A stretch of DNA of 64,000 nt, from NCBI RefSeq assembly GCF_002245625.1, contig NZ_NOIG01000004.1, positions 310,001-374,000 on the forward strand. The letters run 5' to 3'. The DNA comes from Acidovorax kalamii (GTDB lineage: Bacteria; Pseudomonadota; Gammaproteobacteria; Burkholderiales; Burkholderiaceae_C). Positions 36,570 to 49,762 of the stretch are shown piece after piece. The notes under the pieces were generated by a model. The model had not been told where the DNA came from, did no database searches, and saw only the letters and a list, made by a program, of their open reading frames with translations. A program made the position numbers and the translations under genes. Each line of letters begins with the position of its first letter. Position 1 is the first letter of the stretch.

Positions 36570-37635
36570 GGTATTTTGGCTGCTGGCGCCTGATGAGTAT
36601 GTCTTTGTAGCTATTGTTTTTGTAGTGAATGTTTCCTGGCTGTGAAGATTGGGTCTGCCTAAGTTCATGTGGCTCGCAAACCGTTCGGGCTGAGCTTGTC
36701 GAAGCTGGGGCGTGCTGGTTTGAAAAGCATGCTCGGGTTGAGTGCGGGAGCCGGGTTGTCGCCCCGGCAGGCGACTCACTTTCTTTTGCTTCGCCAAAAG
36801 AAAGTAAGCAAAGAAAAGGCGACCCCCAGTCTGCGACCCCTTCGCTGCGCTCCGGGGCAAACCTGCGGCGGGGCGCTTGCGGGGTGCGCCGTGAAACTCG
36901 CTTTGCGCTGCGCGCGCCGCTCGGACAACCACGGCGAGTCAGAGCACGAAGCATGGGCGCTTCGACGCCCATGCCACCCCACAACCGCCCCGCCGCAGGC
37001 GCAGCCAGCAGGGGGGGAGCCGAACAGCCGCACGGGCCATTGCTTCGCTCGGCCCCCTCTCGCGGGCGCAAGCGCCTCGCGCTGCGCAGGCTGGGCCGAG
37101 CGCAGCGATGGCCCGTGTGGATGTCCGATTCGCGGGTCCCCTTCTGTATGCGCCTGGGGCGCGCAGGGCGCGGGGTGGCATGCGCGTCGGAGCGCGCATG
37201 CTTCGTGAACTGACTCACCGCAGTTGTCCGAGCGGAGCGCTGAAGGCGCGTAGCGAGTTCTGCGGTGCACCCCGTGACCGAGCACCGCAGGTTGCCCCGC
37301 AGCGCAGCGAAGGGGTCGCAGACAGCAGGGTCGCCCTTTCTTTGGTTCCTTTCTTTCGGCGACGCGAAAGAAAGGGACTCGCATGCCGGGCGACTCCCGG
37401 CCTCCGCCCTTGACCCAAGCACGCTGCATAAACCAGAGAACGAGCTTGCCCCGGCTTCGACAGGCCCGAACGGGCGAAGGCTGCACCCAGGCTTTGACAG
37501 AGACGCAGCCCGAACGAACGGAAGATGTTGAACTGGTTCCGATCCACCCAACCCGAACGCCGAGCAGAAATCAAAATGCTATGAAAAAACTAGCTAAAAA
37601 GGCATAGCCAGCAGGCGGTAGACGCCAAAAAAGCC
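36570..37635. repeat. gene-free region holding a large imperfect palindrome
   Basis: About 1.07 kb without a credible gene; all reading frames here run over repeat arms. The core 36681-37473 is an inverted repeat centred near 37075. Outer arms: CCGTTCGGGC...GTCGAAGC at 36681-36704 against GCTTCGAC...GCCCGAACGG at 37454-37473. Middle arms: 36772-36868 against 37285-37381, very similar over nearly 100 bases, including GTCTGCGACCCCTTCGCTGC. Inner arms: ACGGGCCATTGCTTCGCTCG near 37032 against its complement near 37092-37114. No transposase is encoded. It resembles a non-autonomous repeat element of betaproteobacteria, or a hairpin-forming region. Confidence 0.75.
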
Positions 37636-39980
37636 TCAGTCCTTCACTTGCCCCAACGCCCTCAACACATTCTCCGCAGTCGCCGGTGCCGTCAACACCA
37701 CCGGCACCGTAGCATCCACCCCACTGCGCCCAGCCGCCACCGCATTGCGCAGCGCCTCATACACACTGATCGCCAGCATGAACGGCGGCTCCCCCACCGC
37801 CTTGCTGCCGCCCACGTTGTCCTCGCGGTTGGCTTCGGGCCACAAGTCCACCTTGAAGTGTGCCGGGATGTCTCCCGTTGCCGGGATCTTGTACGTGCTG
37901 GGCGCGTGGGTGGCCAGGTAGCCCTTGTCGTTCCACACCAGCTGCTCGGTCGTGAGCCAGCCCATGCCCTGCACAAACCCGCCCTCGATCTGGCCGATGT
38001 CGATGGCCGGATTGATGCTGTGGCCCACGTCGTGCAGGATGTCCACCTTCAGCACGCGGCTCTCACCGGTGAGGGTGTCGATGGCCACCTCGGTGCAGGC
38101 GGCGCCGTAGGCAAAGTAATAGAAGGGGCGCCCGGTGAGCGTGGCCTTGTCGTAGTGGATCTTGGGCGTGCGATAAAAGCCGTCGCTCCACAGCTGGATG
38201 CGGTTGGCGTACGCCTCTTTCACAACGGCGTCGAAGCTGCGCACGGCCTTGGGCGAGATCACCTGGCCGCCCGCGAACTGGATCGCGCCTGCGCCGCAGC
38301 CGTCCAGGCCGCACACGAACGAGGCCAGGTTGTCGCGCACGTTGCGTGCGGCGTACTGGGCGGCGCGGCCGTTCAGGTCGGTGCCGCTGCTGGCGGCGGT
38401 GGCGCTGGCGTTGGGCACCTTGCTGGTGTCGCTGGCCGTGACCAGCACGCGGGCGAGGGGCACGCCCAGCTCGTCGGCCACGATCTGCGCCACCTTGGTG
38501 TGCAGGCCCTGGCCCATTTCGGTGCCGCCGTGGTTCACCTGCACGCTGCCGTCGGTGTACACATGCACCAGCGCGCCGGCCTGGTTGAACAGCGTGGCGG
38601 TGAAGCTGATGCCGAACTTGACGGGCGTGATGGCGATGCCGCGCTTGATGACCGGGTTGTGCGCGTTCCAAGCAGCAATTTCGGCCTGGCGCTGGCGGTA
38701 GCCCGAGGTCTGCTCCAGCGTGGGCAGCAGCTCGTGCAGGATGTTGTCTTCCACCGCCATCTGGTAGTGGGTGACGTTGCGGCCGCTGCTCGCGTCCTTG
38801 CCATACAGGTTGGCCAGGCGCACGTCCTGTGCGTCCAGGCCCAGCGCGCGCGCGATGTCGCCCAGGATGGCCTCGATCACGATCACGCCCTGTGGGCCGC
38901 CAAAGCCGCGGAACGCGGTGTGGCTCTGGGTGTTCGTCTTGCAGCGGTACGACGCGATCTCGACATCGCTCAGGTAATAGGCGTTGTCGCTGTGGAATAC
39001 GGCGCGGTCGGCCACGGGGCCCGACAGGTCAGCGCTGAAGCCGCAGTTGGCAGCCATGTGCAGCTTCAGGCCCGTGATGCGGCCGGTGTCGTCAAAGCCC
39101 ACGTCGTATTCGTACGCAAACGGGTGGCGCTTGCCGGTGACCATGAAGTCCTCGTCCCGGTCCAGCCGCAGCTTGACGGGGCGACCCAGCTTGTGGGCGG
39201 CCACGGCAGCCCACACGGCCAGGTGCCCGGCCTGCGTCTCCTTGCCGCCAAAGCCACCGCCCATGCGGCGGCATTCCACCTTGACCGCATGGTTGTCGAT
39301 GCCCAGCGCGTGCGCCACCCAGTGCTGCACCTCGCCGGGGTGCTGGGTGCTGGAGTAGATCCACCACTGCTTTTGCTCCAGCGGCATGGCGTAGGCGATC
39401 TGGCCTTCGAGGTAGAAATGCTCCTGCCCGCCTACCTCGAATGCGCCGCTCAGGCGGTGGGCGGATTGCGCCAGGCCCGTGGCCGCATCGCCCCGGCGCA
39501 CAAACACGGGGGGCAGCACATAGCTTTGTGCTTTCAGCGCGTCCTGCACCGTCAGCACGGCAGGCAGGGGGGTGATGTCGAGCTTCACGGCGCGCACCGC
39601 ACGGCGCGCCTGCATGACCGAGTCGGCCACCACCAAGCCGATCACCTGGCCTACAAACTGCACGCTATCAATGGCAAACACCGGTTCGTCGTGCGCGAAG
39701 GCGGCCAAAATCTTGTCGCCCGGCACATCACTCGCCAGCACCACGCCACGCACGCCGGGCAGGGCCAGCGCGGCGCTGGCATCCACACCGTTCAGGCGGC
39801 CATGCGCCACCGTGGAGAGGATGGGTGCCGCATACAGCGTGCCCTTCACCTCGGGCAGGTCGTCGATGTAGTGGGCGGCGCCTGCCACCTGGGCGCGGGC
39901 GCTTTCGTGGATGTGCGAATGGCCCATGGCGGCCCGGGTGGGCGAGGGCAGGGCCTGGGTGGGGATGTGTTCGGGGGCGT

Positions 39981-39984
<4 letters not shown>
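37636..39984 (-). CDS. xdhB: xanthine dehydrogenase, molybdopterin-binding large subunit
   Basis: Catalytic subunit that hydroxylates hypoxanthine to xanthine and xanthine to urate. The 782-aa protein follows the bacterial two-subunit arrangement. Moco-binding features are CRRMGGGFGGKETQAG near residue 245, FRGFGGPQG (substrate Arg) and the C-terminal VGGSKAVGEPPFMLAISVYEAL, whose Glu is the catalytic base. The ATG overlaps the stop of xdhA by 4 bases (ATGA), so synthesis of the two subunits is coupled. The maturation factor XdhC is encoded apart at 25.1 kb. It supplies urate for PuuD. Confidence 0.96.
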
Positions 39985-41489
<1,505 letters not shown>

Positions 41490-41561
41490 GACGGATGCCG
41501 CTTTTTCGATTGCTATCAATTCTTCAATTCATCAGAGGGTAGGGCGCCCCGAGGCCTTCAG

Positions 41562-41579
41562 CATAAGTACAAGCTTATG
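41562..41579. promoter_or_regulatory. LysR-type operator between xdhA and its regulator
   Basis: CATAAG (41562-41567) and CTTATG (41574-41579) are perfect inverted arms separated by 6 bases. The position, 20 bases before the LysR start and 73 before xdhA, is usual for LysR control of a divergent gene. Gap 41490-41599 has no other obvious signal. Confidence 0.6.
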
Positions 41580-41599
41580 ACATCAATGCACGCACTGCT

Positions 41600-42532
41600 A
41601 TGAGAGACCACGCCCTTTTCGACAAGATAGACCTCCATCTCATAAGGGTCTTGCACACCGTGCTCACAGAACGCAGCGTATCGAGGGCCGCCGTCCGCCT
41701 GGGCATGCACCAGCCGGCGGTGTCGGCTGCGCTCAAACGGCTGCGCGACCTGTCGGGCGACCCGCTTCTGGTGCGCTCCGGCGCCAGCATGATGCCCACC
41801 GATGCCGCGCTGCGCATGGTGGAGCCCGCAGGGGCCATCCTGCGGGCGGCAGAGGCGCTGTTTTCGGATGCACGCGGGTTTGACCCGCGCACAGCCACCC
41901 GCACTTTCCGCGTCGCCGCCAGCGACTACCTCGACCCGCTGTTCCTGCCCCAGCTGGTGGCCCGCATCAAGGTCGAAGCGCCCTTGTGCCCCATCGAGAT
42001 ACTGCCGCTGTCGGCCGACGCTCACTACCACGCGCATCTGGCGCAGGGGGAGGTCGATGTGGTGATCGGCAACTGGCCGCAACCGCCGGACGACCTGCAC
42101 ATGGGTCGCCTGTTTGGCGACGAGGTGGTGTGCCTGGTGGGCAAGGACCACCCCGCCGTGCGGCGCGGCTGGGATGTGGAAAGCTGGCTGGCTGCCGAGC
42201 ACATCGCGCCCACGCCCACCCACCCGGGTGCACGCGGCGTGATCGACGTGCACCTGGACAGCCTGGGCATGCAGCGCCACATCACGGCGCGCTGCGCGCA
42301 TTTCAGCCTCATCCCCAGTATCGTGGCATCCAGCTTGCTTGTGCTGACCACGGGCCGCCAGTATTGCGAGCGGTATGTGGAGCAGTTGCCGCTGGCCATC
42401 CTGCCCTGCCCGGTGCCGTTTCCCCGGCTCATGTATTACCAGCTCTGGCACGCGCGCACCCACCATTCGGCGGCAGCCGTGTGGCTGCGCGAGTGTGTGA
42501 AGGCTGTCGCGTCTTCGCTACGAAAAGAATAG
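41600..42532 (+). CDS. LysR family regulator, probably of xdhAB
   Basis: A 310-aa LysR protein with a helix-turn-helix at residues 8-66 (LHLIRVLHTVLTERSVSRAAVRLGMHQPAVSAALKRLRDL) of the NodD-like subgroup, and an effector domain from about residue 95 (ATRTFRVAASDYLDPLFLPQLVARI). It is divergent from xdhA with a palindrome between them, so control of xanthine dehydrogenase is likely. The effector may be a purine or urate; not shown by sequence. Eighty bases downstream is the nucleoside ABC transporter operon, which may also respond to it. Confidence 0.9.
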   Translation: MRDHALFDKIDLHLIRVLHTVLTERSVSRAAVRLGMHQPAVSAALKRLRDLSGDPLLVRSGASMMPTDAALRMVEPAGAILRAAEALFSDARGFDPRTATRTFRVAASDYLDPLFLPQLVARIKVEAPLCPIEILPLSADAHYHAHLAQGEVDVVIGNWPQPPDDLHMGRLFGDEVVCLVGKDHPAVRRGWDVESWLAAEHIAPTPTHPGARGVIDVHLDSLGMQRHITARCAHFSLIPSIVASSLLVLTTGRQYCERYVEQLPLAILPCPVPFPRLMYYQLWHARTHHSAAAVWLRECVKAVASSLRKE

Positions 42533-42611
42533 CTGCTTGGGCATGCTGAACAAGCGCAAGAAGGTGTTTTCGTTCCTATAACAAGTTGTAAAACTGAGAG
42601 ACAATCCCCGC

Positions 42612-44222
42612 ATGAGTTCACCTCCTATTCCCTCCGCCCCGGGGGCGTCGCCGCCGCCCCGGCTGCAGCTTGTGGGCATCACCAAGCGCTACCCGGCCGT
42701 GGTGGCCAACAGCGGTGTCTCGCTCACCGTGCTGCCGGGTGAAATCCATGCGGTGCTGGGCGAAAACGGCGCGGGCAAATCCACGCTGATGAAAATCATC
42801 TACGGCTCGGTCAAGCCCGACGAGGGCAGCGTGTTCTTCAACGGCCAGGCCGTGCAGGTGCGCAACCCGCAAGAGGCACGCGCCCTGGGCATCGCCATGG
42901 TGTTCCAGCACTTCAGCCTGTTCGACACCCTGACGGTGGCCGAGAACGTGTGGCTGGGCCTGGACAAGAGCCTGACGCTGGCCGAAGTCACGCAGCGTAT
43001 CAGCGCCAAGGCAGCCGAATACGGCCTCGACATCGACCCCCTGCGCCCCGTGCACACGCTCTCTGTGGGCGAGATGCAGCGCGTGGAAATCATCCGTGCC
43101 CTGCTCACCAACCCCAAGGTGCTGATCCTGGACGAGCCCACCTCGGTGCTCACGCCCCAGGCGGTCGAAAAGCTCTTCGTGGTGCTGCGCAAGCTGGCCA
43201 GCGAGGGCTGCAGCATCCTCTACATCAGCCACAAGCTGCACGAGATACGCGCGCTGTGCACCGCCTGCACCGTGCTGCGCGGCGGCAAGGTCACGGGCGT
43301 GTGCAACCCGGCCGAGGAGTCCAATGCCTCCCTGTCGCGCCTGATGATTGGCGCCGAGCCGCCTGCGCTGGAACACCGCGCAGTACAGACCGGCGCCACC
43401 GTGCTGCGCGTCAAGGGCCTGTCGCTGCCGCGCGCCGACCAGTTTGGTGTGGACCTGATCGACCTGCAGTTTGAAGTGAGGGCGGGCGAGGTGGTGGGCA
43501 TTGCCGGGGTGTCGGGCAATGGGCAAAAAGAACTGCTCTACGCGCTGTCGGGCGAAGACCAGCGCGCGGAGCCCGCCAGCATCCAGGTGACGGGCCAGAA
43601 CGCGGGTCGCATGGGCCCCGGTCAGCGCCGCGCTTTGGGCCTGCACTTTGTGCCCGAGGAGCGCCTGGGCCGGGGCGCCGTGCCCACCATGGGCCTGGCG
43701 CACAACCTGCTGCTCACGCGCAAGAACGCAGTGTCGGGCAGCGGCTGGATCAAGGTGGGCGCGCTTGAAGCGCATGCCCGGGACATCATCCAGCGCTTCA
43801 ATGTGAAGGCCGGTGGCCCGCATTCGGCAGCCAAGTCGCTGTCGGGCGGCAACCTGCAGAAGTTCATCGTGGGCCGCGAGATCGACGCCAACCCGAAGCT
43901 GCTCATCGTCTCGCAACCCACCTGGGGCGTGGATGTGGGCGCGGCGGCGCAGATCCGGGGCTCCATCCTGGCGCTGCGCGATGCGGGCTGCGCCGTGCTG
44001 GTGGTGAGTGAGGAGCTGGACGAATTGTTTGAAATCTGCGACCGGCTGCATGTGGTGGCCAAGGGGCATCTGTCGCCGTCTGTGCCACGCGCCGAGGCCA
44101 CGGTGGAGCGCATTGGCGAATGGATGAGTGGCCTGTGGCATGCCGACGTGCAGGCCCATCTGGCGCAGCAGCACCAGCAGCAACTTGAGCAGAACCAGGC
44201 CGGGGAGGTGCAGCATGCTTAA
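42612..44222 (+). CDS. BMP-type nucleoside ABC transporter, ATP-binding protein
   Basis: A 536-aa double ATPase of the type serving purine-nucleoside and sugar importers. The first domain has a full Walker A (GENGAGKSTLMKII) near residue 60 and LSVGEMQRVEI with LDEPTSVL; the second has the degenerate Walker A typical of this class (GVSGNGQKELLYAL) and LSGGNLQKFIVGREI with QPTWGVDVGAA. It overlaps the following permease gene by 8 bases. With two permeases and two BMP binding proteins it forms a complete importer, resembling the NupABC/RnsBACD group. The expected cargo is a purine nucleoside or base, in line with the deaminase genes downstream. Confidence 0.93.
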   Translation: MSSPPIPSAPGASPPPRLQLVGITKRYPAVVANSGVSLTVLPGEIHAVLGENGAGKSTLMKIIYGSVKPDEGSVFFNGQAVQVRNPQEARALGIAMVFQHFSLFDTLTVAENVWLGLDKSLTLAEVTQRISAKAAEYGLDIDPLRPVHTLSVGEMQRVEIIRALLTNPKVLILDEPTSVLTPQAVEKLFVVLRKLASEGCSILYISHKLHEIRALCTACTVLRGGKVTGVCNPAEESNASLSRLMIGAEPPALEHRAVQTGATVLRVKGLSLPRADQFGVDLIDLQFEVRAGEVVGIAGVSGNGQKELLYALSGEDQRAEPASIQVTGQNAGRMGPGQRRALGLHFVPEERLGRGAVPTMGLAHNLLLTRKNAVSGSGWIKVGALEAHARDIIQRFNVKAGGPHSAAKSLSGGNLQKFIVGREIDANPKLLIVSQPTWGVDVGAAAQIRGSILALRDAGCAVLVVSEELDELFEICDRLHVVAKGHLSPSVPRAEATVERIGEWMSGLWHADVQAHLAQQHQQQLEQNQAGEVQHA

Positions 44223-45291
44223 GCTGGAACCACGCCCCCAGGCGTCGAAACTCTGGACCTATGGCTCGCCGCTGCTGGCGCTGGCCTTCACAGTGCTGAT
44301 TGGTGTGGCCCTGTTCATCGCACTGGGCAAGGACCCGGTGCGCGGGCTGCAGGTGTTCTTCTGGGAGCCCATCAAGACGCAGTACGCCATTGGCGAACTC
44401 ATGGTCAAGGCCACGCCGCTGCTGCTGATTGCGCTGGGGCTGGCCGTGTGCTTCCGCTCCAACGTGTGGAACATCGGCGCTGAGGGCCAATTCGTGATCG
44501 GTGCCGTGGTGGCGGGTGGTGTGGCGCTGCTGGCCGACAAGACCACCGGCCCCTGGATTGTGCCCGCCATCCTGCTCGCCGGGGTGCTGGGCGGCATGGT
44601 GTGGGCGGGGCTCACGGCCCTGTTGCGCGACAAGTTCAACGCCAACGAAATCCTGGTCAGCCTGATGCTGGTCTATGTGGCCACGCTGGTGCTGGGCTAC
44701 CTGGTCTATGGCCCGTGGAAAGACCCCATGGGCTACAACTTTCCGCAGACCAAGACCTTCGACAAGGTCACGCAGATCCCGCGCCTGATGCAGGGTTCGC
44801 GCATGTCCATCGGCCTGCTGCTGGCGCTGGCCGGGGCGGCTGCGCTGTGGGTGTTCTTGTTCCGTACCCGAGCGGGCTTTGCCCAGCAGGTGGGCGGCCT
44901 GGCACCGGCGGCGGCGCGCTATGCGGGCTTCTCGTCGCGCCGCGCGCTGTGGACGGCGTTGCTGATTTCGGGCGGCGCAGCGGGCCTGGCGGGTGCGCTG
45001 GAGGTGGCCGGGCCCATCGGCCAGCTCACGCCCTATGTGCCCGCGGGCTACGGCTTCGCGGCCATCATCGTGGCCTTCGTGGGGCGGCTGCACCCGGTGG
45101 GCATGATTCTCTCGGCCATCCTCATGAGCATGTTCTACATCGGTGGCGAGCTGGCGCAGTCGCGCCTGGGCCTGCCCAAGTCTCTGACCGGCGTGTTCCA
45201 GGGCTTGCTGCTGTTCACGCTGCTGGCCTGTGACACATTGATTGCCTACCGCATCCGCTGGGTGGGCACAAAGAAGGTGGTAAAGACATGA
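44215..45291 (+). CDS. BMP-type nucleoside ABC transporter, permease 1
   Basis: A 358-aa inner membrane permease (BPD_transp_2 type) with about 9-10 hydrophobic helices. Family markers are MVKATPLLLIALGLAVCFRSNVWNIGAEGQFVIGA, DKFNANEILVSLMLVYVA and AGFSSRRALWTALLISGGAAGLAGALEVAGP. The ATG at 44215 overlaps the 3' end of the ATPase gene by 8 bases, which implies coupling. The next permease gene starts 84 bases later across two hairpins. Works as half of the translocation channel. Confidence 0.93.
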   Translation: MLKLEPRPQASKLWTYGSPLLALAFTVLIGVALFIALGKDPVRGLQVFFWEPIKTQYAIGELMVKATPLLLIALGLAVCFRSNVWNIGAEGQFVIGAVVAGGVALLADKTTGPWIVPAILLAGVLGGMVWAGLTALLRDKFNANEILVSLMLVYVATLVLGYLVYGPWKDPMGYNFPQTKTFDKVTQIPRLMQGSRMSIGLLLALAGAAALWVFLFRTRAGFAQQVGGLAPAAARYAGFSSRRALWTALLISGGAAGLAGALEVAGPIGQLTPYVPAGYGFAAIIVAFVGRLHPVGMILSAILMSMFYIGGELAQSRLGLPKSLTGVFQGLLLFTLLACDTLIAYRIRWVGTKKVVKT

Positions 45292-45322
45292 GCCCCCACA
45301 CTCATCACTTCGTGTATTCGTT

Positions 45323-45372
45323 GCCCCCCATGGGGGTGCAAGCCTCCCTTGGGGCGGCCCGGCGGGAGGCTT
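45323..45372 (+). repeat. two tandem stem-loops before the second permease
   Basis: CCCCCATGGGGG near 45325-45336 is a self-complementary 12-mer, and AAGCCTCCC (45340-45348) pairs with GGGAGGCTT (45364-45372), a perfect 9-bp stem that places the GGGAGG ribosome-site bases in its right arm, 3 bases before ATG 45376. The same motif type is, as I recall, dispersed in Comamonadaceae genomes. It could lower translation of the second permease. Confidence 0.55.
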
Positions 45373-45375
45373 GAT

Positions 45376-46296
45376 ATGGAATCCTACGCACTCCTCATCG
45401 GTGCCACTCTCAGCGCGGGCACTGTGCTGGCCATCGCGGCCCTGGGCCTGCTCATCAACGAAAAGGCCGGCATCGTCAACCTGGGGGCCGAGGGCATGAT
45501 GCTCTGCGCCGCCATCGCGGGCTTTGCCACCGTGGTGCACACGGGCAACACCTGGCTGGGTTTTGCTGCAGGCATGGCCGCTGGCGCCGTGCTGGCAGCC
45601 ATCTTTGGTGTGCTGGTGATCTGGCTCAACACCAACCAGTACGCCACGGGGCTGGCGCTCAGCCTGTTTGGCGTGGGCTTCTCGGCCTTTGCGGGCATCA
45701 GCTACGTGCAGGCCAAGCTGCCTGAGCTGCCCAAGTACGCGATTCCCGTGCTGAGTGACGTGCCGCTGCTTGGGCCCGCACTGTTCCAGCAGCACCCGCT
45801 GGTGTACCTCACCATGTTGCTGGTGGCGGGGCTGATCTGGTTCCTCTACCGCTCGCGCGCTGGGCTGGTGCTGCGCTCGGTGGGCGAATCGCCCGAGTCG
45901 GCCCACGCGCTGGGTTACCCGGTGCGCCGCATTCGCCTGCTGGCCGTGGTGGTGGGTGGCGCCCTGTGCGGGCTGGCGGGTGCCTATATCTCCACCGTCT
46001 ATACCCCGCTGTGGGTCGAGGGCATGGTGGCCGGGCGCGGCTGGATCGCACTGGCGCTCACCACCTTTGCCACCTGGCGCCCGGCACGGGTGTTGCTTGG
46101 GGCTTATCTGTTTGGTGGCGTGACCATGCTGCAGTTCCATTTGCAGGCCACAGGGGTGCAGGTGGCCAGCCAGTTGCTGAGCATGCTGCCCTATGTGGCC
46201 ACCATCGTGGTGCTGGCGCTGATCTCGCGCAATCCCACGTGGATCCGCATCAACATGCCGGCATCGCTGGGCAAGCCGTTTTATCCGGGCTCCTGA
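45376..46296 (+). CDS. BMP-type nucleoside ABC transporter, permease 2
   Basis: A 306-aa inner membrane permease of the same family as its neighbour, with about 8-9 helices. It contains LAIAALGLLINEKAGIVNLGAEGMMLCAAI, TNQYATGLALSLFGVGFSAFAGISYVQ and the EAA-like region SRAGLVLRSVGESPESAHALGYPVRRIRL. Start 45376 (MESYALLIGATLSAG) follows GGGAGG, which lies in a hairpin arm. With permease 1 it makes the heterodimeric channel. The binding protein gene follows after 109 bases. Confidence 0.93.
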   Translation: MESYALLIGATLSAGTVLAIAALGLLINEKAGIVNLGAEGMMLCAAIAGFATVVHTGNTWLGFAAGMAAGAVLAAIFGVLVIWLNTNQYATGLALSLFGVGFSAFAGISYVQAKLPELPKYAIPVLSDVPLLGPALFQQHPLVYLTMLLVAGLIWFLYRSRAGLVLRSVGESPESAHALGYPVRRIRLLAVVVGGALCGLAGAYISTVYTPLWVEGMVAGRGWIALALTTFATWRPARVLLGAYLFGGVTMLQFHLQATGVQVASQLLSMLPYVATIVVLALISRNPTWIRINMPASLGKPFYPGS

Positions 46297-46405
46297 AAGG
46301 GGTTGTCCGCGTGAAAATCTGGTTACCCTGCGGTAGATCGCACCATAATCACCGTTTTCGTCCCCCAACCTTTGCAAGTCTTACTTCTTCGATAAGGAAA
46401 CCGAC

Positions 46406-47572
46406 ATGACTGATCTGCAGAAACGCTCCATGCTCAAGGTGGCAGCGCTCTCCGCCGTGGCCGCTGCTGCCCTTGTGGGCTGTGGCAAGAAGGAAGAACC
46501 GGCACCGGCCCCCGCGCCTGCACCGGCCCCCGTTGCAGAAGCACCGGCCCCCAAGCCAGAGCCACTGAAGATCGCGTTTGCCTATGTCGGCCCGGTGGGC
46601 GACGGTGGCTGGTCGTTTGCCCACGACAACGGCCGCAAGGCCATCGAGAAGGAATTCGGCGACAAGGTCGTGACGAGCTTTGTGGAAAGCGTGCCCGAGT
46701 CCGCCGACGCCGAGCGCGTGCTGCGCGACTTGGCTGGCCAGGGCAACAAGCTGATCTTCGGCACCACCTTTGGCTACATGGAATCCATGCTCAAGGTCGC
46801 TGAAGACAACAAGGGCATCAAGTTCGAGCATGCCACCGGCTACAAGACCGCCGAGAACATGCGCACCTACGACAGCCGCACCTACGAAGGTGCCTACATG
46901 GCCGGCGTGATCGCCGGCGCCATGACCAAGTCCAACACGCTGGGCGTGGTCGGCTCGGTGCCAATCCCTGAAGTGATCCGCAACATCAACAGCTTCACGC
47001 TGGGTGCGCAGTCGGTCAACCCCAAGATCAAGACCAAGGTGGTCTGGGTGAACGAGTGGTTCAGCCCCCCCAAGGAAACCGAAGCCGCCACCAGTTTGAT
47101 CAACGGTGGTGCCGACGTGCTGTTCCAGAACACCGACTCGCCCGCCGTGCTGAAGACGGCGCAAGAGAAGGGCAAGCGCGCCTTCGGCTGGGATTCGGAC
47201 ATGACCGCCTACGGCCCCAAGGCCCACTTGGCATCGGCCATCATCAACTGGGGCCCGTACTACATCAAGGCCACCAAGGACGCGCTGGAAGGCCAGTGGG
47301 CTTCGGGCCAAAGCTGGTGGGGTGTGAAGGAAGGCGCGATCGACATCGTCTCCATCGCTGAAGACGTGCCTGCCGACACCAAGGCCAAGGTCGAGTCCAT
47401 CAAGAAGGGCCTGGCCGACGGCAGCTTCGTGATCTGGAAGGGTCCGATCGTGGGCCAGGACGGCAAGGAAGTGCTGGCGAAAGACGCTGTTGCCGATGAC
47501 AAGTTCCTCGGCGGCGTGAACTTCTACGTCAAGGGCGTGGAAGGCAAGATCCCTGGCGGCGAAAAGAAGTAA
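46406..47572 (+). CDS. BMP family nucleoside-binding lipoprotein
   Basis: A 388-aa substrate-binding protein of the BmpA/PnrA (Med) family, which bind purine nucleosides. A signal sequence ends in lipobox L-V-G-C at Cys26, followed by an Ala/Pro/Glu-rich linker to about residue 52. The family core starts KIAFAYVGPVGDGGWSFAHDNGRKAIEKEFG and includes GNKLIFGTTFGYMESM, YEGAYMAGVIAGAMTK and VWVNEWFSPPKETEAATSLINGGADVLFQNTDSPAV. It is probably the main binding protein of the importer encoded just upstream. A terminator follows at 47618. Confidence 0.93.
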   Translation: MTDLQKRSMLKVAALSAVAAAALVGCGKKEEPAPAPAPAPAPVAEAPAPKPEPLKIAFAYVGPVGDGGWSFAHDNGRKAIEKEFGDKVVTSFVESVPESADAERVLRDLAGQGNKLIFGTTFGYMESMLKVAEDNKGIKFEHATGYKTAENMRTYDSRTYEGAYMAGVIAGAMTKSNTLGVVGSVPIPEVIRNINSFTLGAQSVNPKIKTKVVWVNEWFSPPKETEAATSLINGGADVLFQNTDSPAVLKTAQEKGKRAFGWDSDMTAYGPKAHLASAIINWGPYYIKATKDALEGQWASGQSWWGVKEGAIDIVSIAEDVPADTKAKVESIKKGLADGSFVIWKGPIVGQDGKEVLAKDAVADDKFLGGVNFYVKGVEGKIPGGEKK

Positions 47573-47617
47573 GCACTTCTCACCCGTCATCGGGCGGCCT
47601 TTTGGGGCTGTCCGTTC

Positions 47618-47648
47618 AAAAGGGCTACCTTCTTGGGTGGCCCTTTTT
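47618..47648 (+). terminator. rho-independent terminator after the BMP lipoprotein gene
   Basis: AAAAGGGC with GCCCTTTT, extended by an imperfect ACC/GGGT pairing, followed by a T run, 46 bases after the BMP gene stop. The Rieske gene starts 32 bases later, so this probably separates the transporter operon from the oxygenase-deaminase pair or acts as an attenuator. Confidence 0.75.
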
Positions 47649-47679
47649 CGTTGGTTCAGTGCATTTTGGAGCAGAGACG

Positions 47680-49712
<2,033 letters not shown>

Positions 49713-49762
49713 AGCCTGCGGCAGGCCTCTGCCCTGGAGGCCTTCACGGTAAAATACGCCAC

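Noticed and set aside
36382..37551. Several long overlapping reading frames of 100-390 codons in the 36.4-37.6 kb stretch
   Set aside because: They run through the arms of the large inverted repeat on both strands, are Arg/Pro/Ala/Ser-rich, and show no domain; frames on opposite arms encode near-mirror peptides, as expected from a repeat.
42570..42600. ATAACAAGTTGTAAAAC palindrome-like sequence before the ABC operon as an operator
   Set aside because: Only a 4-bp arm (ACAA/TTGT) is perfect, and it has no close match to the other regulatory sites in the window.
43903..46377. An 824-codon open frame opposite the ABC permease genes
   Set aside because: Antisense frame with His/Gln/Arg bias typical of high-GC shadows; the permeases and ATPase on the forward strand are unambiguous.
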